Shown here: positions 37,888 through 45,779 of the stretch, one piece after another
Layout of the letters: each line of letters opens with the position of its first letter
How positions within the stretch are numbered: position 1 is the first letter of the stretch
Source: an uncultured Pseudomonadales bacterium
GTDB lineage: Bacteria > Pseudomonadota > Gammaproteobacteria > Pseudomonadales > Azotimanducaceae
Direction of reading: 5' to 3'
NCBI GenBank assembly: GCA_958295875.1
Contig: OY282379.1
Span: forward strand, 62,001-126,000
Length of the DNA: 64,000 bases
The notes under the pieces: model-generated
What the model saw: only the letters and a program-made list of their open reading frames with translations
The model's database searches: none
What the model was told of the DNA's origin: nothing
Position numbers and translations under genes: made by a program

Positions 37888-39918
37888 TCACCCCAAGGCG
37901 TCGCCCAGCTCGCGCTCGTACCGCTCCACCGTGTCGACGCCCAAGCCCTCCCGCAATGGGCCGAGCCACGGCTCGAAGTTCCGCCATTGGCCCATGGCGG
38001 CGCGAGAAATGGGCTGGCGCACTTGCTCTGCGCTCGGCGTGCGAATGCTGCGTTCCGTGCGGTGGTATTCCACGCAGGCCGGCTCGAATGGCAAACCACA
38101 GAAATCCAGAATGCGCCGCACTTGGCCTTCAAGGTCTGCCACCACGTCCTCGTGCAGCACCCGCAGCACGAAGCCAGGCAGGACGCGATCCCAGTGGTCC
38201 ATCAACTTCACATACTGGCGGTAGTAGTTGCCGACTTCGTGCAGCCCATAAGAGAACTCCTGCCCTTCGCCAAAGAGCTGCTTGAAGCCGCTGACGCAGC
38301 AATCCATGGGATGGCGGCGCGCGTCGATGACCTTCGCGTTCGGCAGAATCAACCGGATGAGGCCAATGTGGAAGAAGTTATTCGGCATCTTATCGATGAA
38401 GAACGGCGCGTCGCCGCGGTAGGCGCGGGTCTCCTCGATGAATTGCTCCCCGAAGCGGCGGAAGTAGTCATCCTCCAGTTCCGCGAGGAGCTTCGGATAG
38501 CGTGGCGGCTGCCCCGGCGCGTCACGGCCACGCAGCCGCTTCGCCAAATTGAGGATGTTGTGCAGTTCCATCGTGCCATCCACCTGCGAGTGCGAGGCGA
38601 GAATCTGCTCGATGAGGGTCGATCCCGCCCGTGGCAGGCCAACGATGAAGATCGGGTCTGGCGCATCGCAGCCCAAGCCGGCCTTGGCCCTGAACAACGC
38701 CTCCCCGCACACCTCAATCTGGCTGTCGATGCGCACCTTTAGGTGTTCGGGGCTGTGCCCGGTATCGGCCTGCCGCAACGCATTGCCCTTGCGGTAGTAA
38801 CCAAACGCGCGCTCGTAATCCTTGCGCCCCTCAAAAGCCGCGCCTAGGGCGAAGCAGATGTGGATGCGATCCTCCGCCGCTGTGGTCGGCGCCACTTCCA
38901 GCGCGACCATTGCATCGATCTCGGCGTCCGAAAATGCGTAGGACTTCGTGTTGGCGAGGCTCCAATAGGCGTCGCCGTGATCTCGCTTGACGCGGTACGC
39001 CTGCTGGTAGAGCGCCACCGCACGGTCGATGTCGCCTTGGGCCTTATGCACATGGGCGAGCGCGATCGGATGCAGATGGCTATCCGGATGCGCTGCCATC
39101 AACCGCTCATAGTGCTCGATGGCCGCCGCGGTGTTGCCAACGCCGCCCAAGGCCGCAGCGTAGAGGGAACGAACGATCCCGGCGTCTTCGGGCGTTTCCT
39201 GGAGCAGCTGCTCGGCTTGGTCGCGCGCCTTGGCGAACTTCTGCGCCTGCAACAGCACGCTCGCGTATTGGATGCGCGCCTCCCGGTGCTGCGGCTCGAA
39301 CTCGACGCAGCTCTCAAGCAGGAACTCCGCCTCGCCGAGGGCCTTGTTGCGCGTCGCCACCTCGGCCAGCAGGCGCATGCCTTCAACATGGGTCTGGTTG
39401 GTGCGCAGAAAGTGCTTGCACAGGCGCTCGGCGTCGGCCAGCCGATCCTCGGAAAGGTAGCTGATGACGGTGAGCAGCTCCGCCGGCAAGCCATCGAGCC
39501 AAGCCGCACGCTCGCGGGCTGTCGCAAGTTTGCCACGCGCTGCGGCGTCGGGCGCATCGTCCTCGTACAGCTTGACGAGGCATTTCCAGCTATTGATGAG
39601 GGACGGATCCGCCGCCACCGCCTCCTCAAAGGCTGCCCGTGCCGCGACGAAGTCGCGCCGGGCGATGTGGTTGTACCCCACCTCCTGCAGCGCCCTGCCG
39701 AAGCCCGGCCGCCGTTTGAGAATCTCTGCGAGGGCGCTGAGTGCCGCTTGCCATTTGTGGCCGTGCCGCAACGCCACCGCAAAGGCGTACCGCGCCTCGT
39801 CGTTGTCTGGCTCGGCTTCGAGCAAGGCAGCCAGCGCACGCTCCGCCCGCGCCGGTTTCCCCGCCGCAAGCTCTCGTTGCGCCGCAAGCACCGCGTCTTG
39901 CGAGCCCCGCTCTGGCAC
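37888..39918 (-). CDS. TPR-repeat sulfotransferase, second copy
   Basis: A 676-residue paralogue of the protein at 18743-20743, with the same plan: TPR repeats over residues 1-400 (EARYAFAVALRHG, AREARIQYASVLL), then a PAPS sulfotransferase domain with GLPRAGSTLIEQIL near residue 425, DKMPNNFFHIGLI, IDARRHPMDCC and HWDRVLPGFVLRV. The start is GTG 39918; an earlier start would run into the receptor gene. It lies 51 bases downstream of a TonB receptor in the same direction, so the pair is probably one operon. It would act in the cytoplasm on a peptide or protein held by the TPRs (inference). Confidence 0.88.
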   Translation of the reverse strand: MPERGSQDAVLAAQRELAAGKPARAERALAALLEAEPDNDEARYAFAVALRHGHKWQAALSALAEILKRRPGFGRALQEVGYNHIARRDFVAARAAFEEAVAADPSLINSWKCLVKLYEDDAPDAAARGKLATARERAAWLDGLPAELLTVISYLSEDRLADAERLCKHFLRTNQTHVEGMRLLAEVATRNKALGEAEFLLESCVEFEPQHREARIQYASVLLQAQKFAKARDQAEQLLQETPEDAGIVRSLYAAALGGVGNTAAAIEHYERLMAAHPDSHLHPIALAHVHKAQGDIDRAVALYQQAYRVKRDHGDAYWSLANTKSYAFSDAEIDAMVALEVAPTTAAEDRIHICFALGAAFEGRKDYERAFGYYRKGNALRQADTGHSPEHLKVRIDSQIEVCGEALFRAKAGLGCDAPDPIFIVGLPRAGSTLIEQILASHSQVDGTMELHNILNLAKRLRGRDAPGQPPRYPKLLAELEDDYFRRFGEQFIEETRAYRGDAPFFIDKMPNNFFHIGLIRLILPNAKVIDARRHPMDCCVSGFKQLFGEGQEFSYGLHEVGNYYRQYVKLMDHWDRVLPGFVLRVLHEDVVADLEGQVRRILDFCGLPFEPACVEYHRTERSIRTPSAEQVRQPISRAAMGQWRNFEPWLGPLREGLGVDTVERYERELGDALG

Positions 39919-39930
39919 TAGCCCCGCCCC

Positions 39931-39956
39931 GGCAGCGCCTTCAGCAAGCCGCTGCC
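39931..39956. terminator. Hairpin between TonB receptor and TPR-sulfotransferase
   Basis: GGCAGCG (39931-39937) pairs with CGCTGCC (39950-39956), a perfect 7-bp stem with a 12-base loop, in the 51-base gap between the two minus-strand genes. Without a T-run it may lower read-through or protect the receptor mRNA 3' end rather than terminate. Confidence 0.35.
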
Positions 39957-39969
39957 CGAACGCAAGCGC

Positions 39970-42819
39970 CTACGGGAAATCGTAGGTGAGGCGCAGCCCA
40001 ATGGTGCGGGGCCGCTGGTGCGTCACATAGGGCGTGTAGTGGCCGGCGATTTGCATGATCGCCGCTTCTTCGTTGTTGGCGTTGTCGACGAAGAACTCGC
40101 CGCGCCAGCCATCCCTGATGATGCCGAAGGACAGCGTCAGCGTGGTGGCCGCCGGGTTAATGAAGCGCGAGTTCCTCGGCAGCCTGAGGTCGCCGCTCAC
40201 GTCGTTGGGGTCTCCCACGCCGGGGCCAGCCACCGGGATTGACACTGTGCCATAGGTGCCGCCCTCGTTTTGGCGCTTCAAGCCGGAAACGCGGCCGGTT
40301 TGGCGGAACAGCGTGTCGTCCATGAACTCGGCGCTGCCGACGATGCCGGACACGCTCTCGCCCCGATAGTTCAACGCGGCGTTGAGGAATGCATCCGCCT
40401 GCAGCGCATCCAGCGGGAACTGATAGTTCACGCGGATGTTGCCGGAGAAGCCCGGCGCAAGCGGCATTTCCGAGCCGGTCGGCACCGCGATGCCGTTGAG
40501 TTGGGCATTGATGCGCGTGAGCTCGGTGTCGAGCATCGTCAAGGCGCCGGTGATGGTCAAGCGTTCGGTGGGGGCCCATGTGAAGTCCGCATCCAAGCCG
40601 CTCACTTCCGCGTCGCCCACATTCTCAATGAAAAACAGGAACGCGACGTTCGATGGGTCGAAGCGCGATACCTGCAGATCTTCAATGTCGGACCGGTACA
40701 GCGTGGCATTCACGCGCAAGCCCAAGAAATCGCCTTTGAGGCCGATTTCATAGCTGCTGAGGTGATCCGTCAATGCCGCAGCCGGCACAACGTAGTTCGC
40801 GAATACGCCGGATTGGTTGGTGGAGAGTTGCCCCGCGTTCCGGTTCTGGGTCGCCGGGCGGTATCCCTCGGCAAAGCCGGCAAACAACATCAGGTCGTTA
40901 GTGGCCTGCCAACTGACGGTGGCGCGAACGATGGTGTCCTCCTCGTTGATGGAGCCATCGCTTTCCAAGCTGCCGATGTCGAGGTAACCATTCTTGATGG
41001 CGTCCAAGGTTGCTTGATTGCTGCCGCCGCCGCGGAACAGATCGCGCGGTGTGCCGTCCTCGCCGTTCGGGCTGCGCGCGTTCAGGATGATGCTGTCATC
41101 GCCGCTTGCGCCGTACCGGCCCAAAGTGCGCAGCCGTTCGGTGACGTCGTTGCTGAAGTCTGTGCCGTTGCAGCGCCCGTCCGCCGTCTCTTGGGCGTTT
41201 GAGCCGATGCCATAGCGGCAGCCGAACGAGAAGTTCGCGGCGCCGGCAAGGGTGGACGTCAAATCGTATCGACGCGCGCTCAACGCGATGTTCCACTCAT
41301 CCGTCAAGTCAAAGGAGAACTCGCCAAAGAATGCCAGTTCCTCCACCTCACGCGTGAAGTCGTTGAAGAACGTCGTGAAGGGCGAGCGCGGCCCTGAGGC
41401 GTTGACCCCGCGAGTGGGCAAGCTGGCGTTGCCGAGCAAGAAACCATCGCCGGAGTTGTTGTTGTTGTAGCTGTTGATGTGCTCGGCGAAGGCGGGATTG
41501 GAGGCAGCGTACTGGAAATCGCCAATATGGTTCGTTTCCCCGTCGTTCATGTACACCCCGGCGAGAATGTGCCAGCGGTTCGTCGGGTCTGTAGTGAAGC
41601 GGAACTCATGCGTCGTGCGGGTGTTCTCCGTGTCTTCCGTGTACTGCTTGGTCGGGTCGTAGCAGTTATTCGGATCCGTCGAATCGTAGAGGTTGCCGCT
41701 GCAAAGGTAGTAGGTGATGTACCCGCCGCCGTTGTTGTAGTGGGTGTAGTCGATGACGCTATCCACTTCGCGGCTCAAATGGCCCCCGGTATAGATGACG
41801 TCCAGCCCCCACAGCCGCCCGCTCAACGTCCACGTCGTCAAGCCGAACTCATCGCGGTTGTAGTCTGGCGAGAAGTTGCCGATGGAATGGTCTCCATCCA
41901 GGCTCGGGTCGATGATGAACGCCCCCTCGGCTTCCAACGTCTGCGCCGTGTGCTGGACGAGCACCTCCCAATCCAAATTGATGTCGTAGGCAGCGCTAAG
42001 CCGCGTGCCGCGGTAGGAGGCTTCGTTCCAATCATCCTGCACGATGCCGTCATTGCGGGCGCTGGCGATGGAGTCTGCCCCGGTGAGGTTGGGGCCATAA
42101 CCAGCAGCGTTGTTGCGATCCACCACGACGCCGCTCGGCGTGAAGGTGGCCGGCACGTTGTCGATCCAGCCGCCCTGCGTATCGCTGTACACCACTGCGC
42201 GGACGGCGAGCGAATCTGTGAGCGGGACGTTGACGTAGCCATCCACCCCGCTGTTATCGGCGCCGTCGCGCGTCATGCTGTAGGTGGCCTTGAAGCCGGC
42301 GCCGAACTCGCCTTGGCGCGGCTTGTTGGTGATGAGCCGCAGGTTGCCGGACTGGGAGCTGGCACCGAACAGGGTGCCTTGGGGCCCAGCCAACACCTCA
42401 ATGCGCTCCAAGTCTGCCCCGTAGACGTCCAAGTTGCGGCCGCCGAACGACACCGGCTGTTCGTCCAGATACAGGGCAACGCCAGGCGCCGACCCCTGCG
42501 CCGCGCTGATCGTGACGCTGGTTTGTTCCGTCGCGCTGCCGCGGATGTAAAGCTCCTTCTTGCCGGGGCCGTTGCCGGCGCCGACGACGTTGGGCAGGTA
42601 ATCCACGTACTTGTCGAAGGTCTCGATGCCTTGTTCCCGCATGCCGTCGCCTGTCACCGCCTGCACCGCAACGGCGACATCCTGCATGCTCACGGCCCGC
42701 TTGGTGGCGGTGACGATCACCTCTTCGATCTCGCCAGCCGCGTACGCTCCCGAAGCGCTGGCCAACGCGGCGGTCACGGCGATGCTGAGCTTGTTCCGTT
42801 CCCAAGTCGTGCGTGTCAT
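39970..42819 (-). CDS. TonB-dependent outer-membrane receptor
   Basis: A 949-residue receptor. ATG 42819 is set by the signal peptide (KLSIAVTAALASASGAYA) and a GGGAGGA ribosome site; the in-frame extension upstream to 43176 is not needed. The TonB-box-like EEVIVTATKR is followed by a plug (LYIRGSATEQ, LERIEVLAGPQGTLFGASSQSGNLRLITNKP) and a barrel ending GLRLTYDFP. Shared segments (YLDEQPVS, LITNKP, QTLEAEGAFIIDP) make it a paralogue of the receptor at 16131-18524; both sit beside a TPR-sulfotransferase. The ligand is unknown. Confidence 0.92.
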   Translation of the reverse strand: MTRTTWERNKLSIAVTAALASASGAYAAGEIEEVIVTATKRAVSMQDVAVAVQAVTGDGMREQGIETFDKYVDYLPNVVGAGNGPGKKELYIRGSATEQTSVTISAAQGSAPGVALYLDEQPVSFGGRNLDVYGADLERIEVLAGPQGTLFGASSQSGNLRLITNKPRQGEFGAGFKATYSMTRDGADNSGVDGYVNVPLTDSLAVRAVVYSDTQGGWIDNVPATFTPSGVVVDRNNAAGYGPNLTGADSIASARNDGIVQDDWNEASYRGTRLSAAYDINLDWEVLVQHTAQTLEAEGAFIIDPSLDGDHSIGNFSPDYNRDEFGLTTWTLSGRLWGLDVIYTGGHLSREVDSVIDYTHYNNGGGYITYYLCSGNLYDSTDPNNCYDPTKQYTEDTENTRTTHEFRFTTDPTNRWHILAGVYMNDGETNHIGDFQYAASNPAFAEHINSYNNNNSGDGFLLGNASLPTRGVNASGPRSPFTTFFNDFTREVEELAFFGEFSFDLTDEWNIALSARRYDLTSTLAGAANFSFGCRYGIGSNAQETADGRCNGTDFSNDVTERLRTLGRYGASGDDSIILNARSPNGEDGTPRDLFRGGGSNQATLDAIKNGYLDIGSLESDGSINEEDTIVRATVSWQATNDLMLFAGFAEGYRPATQNRNAGQLSTNQSGVFANYVVPAAALTDHLSSYEIGLKGDFLGLRVNATLYRSDIEDLQVSRFDPSNVAFLFFIENVGDAEVSGLDADFTWAPTERLTITGALTMLDTELTRINAQLNGIAVPTGSEMPLAPGFSGNIRVNYQFPLDALQADAFLNAALNYRGESVSGIVGSAEFMDDTLFRQTGRVSGLKRQNEGGTYGTVSIPVAGPGVGDPNDVSGDLRLPRNSRFINPAATTLTLSFGIIRDGWRGEFFVDNANNEEAAIMQIAGHYTPYVTHQRPRTIGLRLTYDFP

Positions 42820-43156
42820 GGAGTCCTCCCCTGGCGACAAGCGGCCAGCGAGCGCACGCGGCCGCCACTTCCGCGCCACTGTAACACAAGGGCGGCCCAT
42901 CGTCACAGGCACCCCCTGACAAGGCACCCCTGACACGCTTTGGAGACTGGCGGCCGCGCGCCCTTGGTGGCTCGGCGGCAGGTTCCTCAAGCCCCGCGCG
43001 GCGGTGCCAACAAACGGGCGCGTCTGCCTCAGGGTGCGCGAGAAGGCCGTTTCCATCAGCTCCTCCGAATGCCCCTCTGGCGCGCGTTCCTGCCGGCGCC
43101 AGAAAGCTGCGCTATGCTTCGCCATCGCACTTTGGAACGGCAGGGGCAGAACTCCC
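42820..43156. other. 337-base divergent intergenic region with direct repeat
   Basis: This gap separates the minus-strand receptor gene from the plus-strand LLM oxidoreductase gene and must hold both promoters. No convincing -35/-10 pair was found; TATGCT near 43116 could be a -10 for the plus-strand gene. A direct repeat is clear: AGGCACCCCCTGACA (42907-42921) followed at once by AGGCACCCCTGACA (42922-42935). It lies 88 bases upstream of the receptor start and could be a regulator-binding site. Confidence 0.4.
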
Positions 43157-44161
43157 ATGAAGCTAGGACTCGGCATCGGCCCACTCGGCCCGCCAGGCGG
43201 CGCGCGCTTGGTGCAACTCGCCCAAGAAGCGGAAGCGTTGGGTTACGACACCATCTGGGCACCGGAAATCTACGGCGCAGACTGTTTCACGCCGCTCACA
43301 TGGATCGGGGCGCAAACCGAGCGCATCAACCTCGGCACCTCCATCATGCAGATTTCCGCCCGCACGCCGGCGAGCGCTGCCATGCACGCGGTCGCCTTGG
43401 ACTATTTGTCGAACGGGCGGCTCATCCTCGGCATCGGCGTGTCCGGGCCGCAAGTGGTGGAAGGCTGGTACGGCCAGCCCTATCCGAAGCCGTTGGCGCG
43501 CACGCGGGAGTGGGTGTCGATCTTTCGCTCCATCGTCTCCCGCGACGGCGCCGTGTCCTTCGACGGCGACCACTACAAGCTGCCGCTGCCCGGCGGCACC
43601 GGCCTCGGCAAGCCCTTGAAGCTCATCCTGCACCCGGTGCGGGAGCGCATCCCCGTCTATCTCGGGGCAGAGGGGCCAAAGAACGTGGCGCTCAGCGCGG
43701 AAATCTGCGACGGCTGGATTCCGATGTTCCTGTCGCCGTACCGCATGATGGAACAGTACAAGGACGCCATGTCCATCCGCGCCCCCGGCTTCGAGATCGC
43801 CGCGACGGTGTCCGTGATTGTCGATGACGACGTGCAACGGGCCCTCGCGCAAATCAAACAGCAGGTGGGCTTCTATGTGGGCGGCATGGGCGCGAAGAGC
43901 TTCAACGTCCACAAAGACCATGTGACGCGCATGGGCTTCGGCGACGCCGCGAACCGCGTCCAAGAGCTGTTCATGGCCGGCCGCCGGGATCAAGCAATCG
44001 CCGCGGTGCCCGACGAACTCTGCGACGAGATCTCGCTGGTGGGCCCGAAAGCTCGCATCCGCGAGCGCTTGGCCGCTTGGCGCGAGAGCCCCGTGACCAT
44101 GCTGAACGTCGGCACGGCAGACACCGAAACGCTCAGATTCATGGCCGAAGAACTGCTGTGA
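43157..44161 (+). CDS. LLM-class flavin/F420-dependent oxidoreductase (Rv3520c-like)
   Basis: A 334-residue luciferase-like TIM-barrel oxidoreductase. The pattern AEALGYDTIWAPEIYGADCFTPL, IGAQTERINLGTSIMQISARTPASAAM, GRLILGIGVSGPQVVEGWYG and TGLGKPLKLI..P...IPVYLGAEGPKNVALSAEICDGWIP follows the F420-dependent Rv3520c subgroup (TIGR03559-like). Whether it uses F420 or FMN cannot be read with confidence. Start ATG 43157 has an AGGGGCAG ribosome site; the reading frame extends upstream but without a better start. It is a single gene ending 121 bases before the tRNA-Leu. Confidence 0.87.
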   Translation: MKLGLGIGPLGPPGGARLVQLAQEAEALGYDTIWAPEIYGADCFTPLTWIGAQTERINLGTSIMQISARTPASAAMHAVALDYLSNGRLILGIGVSGPQVVEGWYGQPYPKPLARTREWVSIFRSIVSRDGAVSFDGDHYKLPLPGGTGLGKPLKLILHPVRERIPVYLGAEGPKNVALSAEICDGWIPMFLSPYRMMEQYKDAMSIRAPGFEIAATVSVIVDDDVQRALAQIKQQVGFYVGGMGAKSFNVHKDHVTRMGFGDAANRVQELFMAGRRDQAIAAVPDELCDEISLVGPKARIRERLAAWRESPVTMLNVGTADTETLRFMAEELL

Positions 44162-44224
44162 GGGGCGGAGCGGCGCGGGGCCACCGCTGACCAAAGCGGC
44201 GGCCGCGGTGCCCGTCGCCGCGAT

Positions 44225-44253
44225 TTGACCGGCGTGGCCGGCGTCGCTACAGT
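44225..44253 (+). promoter_or_regulatory. Promoter of the tRNA-Leu gene
   Basis: TTGACC (44225-44230), a 17-base spacer and TACAGT (44248-44253) make a good sigma-70-type promoter. It ends 29 bases before the mature tRNA 5' end. Confidence 0.7.
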
Positions 44254-44282
44254 CCCGTTCCCCGCAACGCCGGGGCCACCCC

Positions 44283-44369
44283 GCCTGGGTGGCGAAATTG
44301 GTAGACGCGCCAGACTCAAAATCTGGTAGGGGCAACCCTGTGAGAGTTCGAGTCTCTCCCCAGGCACCA
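44283..44369 (+). tRNA. tRNA-Leu (anticodon CAA)
   Basis: The acceptor stem GCCTGGG (44283-44289) pairs perfectly with CCCAGGC (44359-44365); discriminator A and an encoded CCA (44367-44369) follow. The anticodon stem-loop CCAGA-CTCAAAA-TCTGG gives anticodon CAA, which reads UUG. A class II long variable arm (GGTAGGGGCAACCCTG region) and T-arm GAGTTCGAGTCTC fit tRNA-Leu. It borders the probable island downstream; tRNA-Leu 3' ends are common integrase targets. Confidence 0.96.
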
Positions 44370-44535
44370 CGATCATGTTTCCCAATCAGCCGCTACAGGG
44401 CGGATGGCGCACCAGCGGGCGCATTTGGACGCCGGACTCAGACCGCTACCCGCCCGCACTCCTCCCGACCAGCGGGAGAACCGGACAGACACATCCTGTC
44501 GAAGACGAACAAATCGATTTGCTATCGCACCCGTA

Positions 44536-44574
44536 ATACGCCACAATTGACGTAAGCCATTATCGGCGTATGAT
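44536..44574 (+). promoter_or_regulatory. Promoter with overlapping operator-like inverted repeat
   Basis: TTGACG (44547-44552), a 16-base spacer and TATGAT (44569-44574) form a strong promoter for the island operon. An inverted repeat ATACGCC (44536-44542) / GGCGTAT (44565-44571) spans the -35 and overlaps the -10, the placement of a repressor operator. The GTG start of the first gene follows 21 bases after the -10, with GGAGGAGG at 44581-44588 as a near-perfect ribosome site. Confidence 0.65.
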
Positions 44575-44594
44575 GGACATGGAGGAGGTGTGCT

Positions 44595-45779
44595 GTGCAG
44601 ATCAACCCGGGCGGACTCCTGAACACCAACGACATGGTGGGCCGGGACAACGAAATCGCCCGATATTGGCAGGTTCTCAAGCGCCAAGGGCTCGTCATCT
44701 CGGCGGAGCGGCGCATCGGCAAGACCCACATTGTTCTGAAGATGCGGGACGAATGCCGAAGCGGATACGTGCCCTTCTATCAGGATCTCGAGGCTGTTCA
44801 TTCCATCCCGGAACTCATCCGCTCGATCTACGACACCGTTCAACAGTCCTCAAGTGCGTTGCCCAGCGTTAAGCTTAAGGCTTACATCGCCAAGTGGTCT
44901 TCTCTGCTTCCAAGCAAGATATCCGGTGTCGATCTGCCGACCGGCGACAGCACTTGGCAGGTTCTCCTTGCCGAAGCATTCGACGATCTGATGGGCATGG
45001 CCAACAACCGGATCATACTCTTACTTTGGGACGAGTTCCCGCTCATGCTGCACAACCTTCAACGCCGGGAGGGGCCGGACGCCGCCATACAACTCCTCGA
45101 TCACCTGCGCGCCTTGCGTCTTCGCCACGCCAACCGTCTGCGCTTCCTGTTCACAGGCTCAATCGGCCTCCATCTCGTGCTTCGATCTCTGTGTGCGGCG
45201 GGAAACACCAACGATCCCGTCAACGACATGCTATCGCTCACTGTCCCGCCGATGGCCCCTCAAGACACCACCGACCTTGCTGCGGCGTTGCTCGAAGAAA
45301 CCCGTGCCGCCCGACCGCATATTCCCGACTTGGCCTCCCGTATAGCCAGCGAAGTCGGCGGCTTTCCCTATTACGTCCACCATGTTGTCGATCAGCTAGA
45401 CCAACTGCAGCGACCGCCTCTCCTAGAGGACGTGTCAGCCGCGGTGGACAAGCTCGTCTACGACCCCCAAGACCCAGCCAACTTCAACTACTACGTGAAC
45501 CGCCTGTCTTCCTACTATGCCGCCTATGCCGCCGACGAGGGAGCGCTCGCCTTGGTCGTGCTCGACACCATGGCCGGCCTGTCGTCTCCGGTGCCTATCC
45601 CGGATCTCCTCAATCTGTGCCGGCACCGCGACCCATCGCTGCAGGACGAAGCACTGCGCGAAGTCCTCACGGTTCTAGCCGAAGATCACTACATCGAGCC
45701 AAGGAAGAGCGCCGCCGGAACGGCGTACGACTTCCGTTGGCAGCTCGTCAAGAGATGGTGGAAGGCGAGACGATCATGA
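44595..45779 (+). CDS. AAA/STAND-type ATPase, first gene of the island operon
   Basis: A 394-residue ATPase resembling the archaeal-type ATPase_2/STAND group. The N-terminus MVGRDNEIARYW is the usual domain start; the Walker A is ERRIGKTH (K43, T44), the Walker B IILLLWDEF (D146, E147), and a sensor-like FLFTGSIG follows. The C-terminal 150 residues look helical (winged-helix-like, VLTVLAEDHYI). No transmembrane segment or effector enzyme is seen. GTG 44595 is set by the GGAGGAGG site 6 bases upstream. The stop overlaps the next gene's start in an ATGA, so both products are probably made in matched amounts. Confidence 0.8.
   Translation: MQINPGGLLNTNDMVGRDNEIARYWQVLKRQGLVISAERRIGKTHIVLKMRDECRSGYVPFYQDLEAVHSIPELIRSIYDTVQQSSSALPSVKLKAYIAKWSSLLPSKISGVDLPTGDSTWQVLLAEAFDDLMGMANNRIILLLWDEFPLMLHNLQRREGPDAAIQLLDHLRALRLRHANRLRFLFTGSIGLHLVLRSLCAAGNTNDPVNDMLSLTVPPMAPQDTTDLAAALLEETRAARPHIPDLASRIASEVGGFPYYVHHVVDQLDQLQRPPLLEDVSAAVDKLVYDPQDPANFNYYVNRLSSYYAAYAADEGALALVVLDTMAGLSSPVPIPDLLNLCRHRDPSLQDEALREVLTVLAEDHYIEPRKSAAGTAYDFRWQLVKRWWKARRS

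Noticed and set aside
44289-44555. An 88-codon plus-strand frame starting MAKLVDAPDSKSG
   Set aside because: It begins inside the tRNA-Leu and is the well-known spurious translation of tRNA-Leu sequence; there is no ribosome site or family match beyond the tRNA.
44894-45775. N-terminal extension of the ATPase-TPR frame
   Set aside because: It overlaps the first ATPase gene in another frame and has shadow composition; the ATGA junction at 45776 marks the true start.
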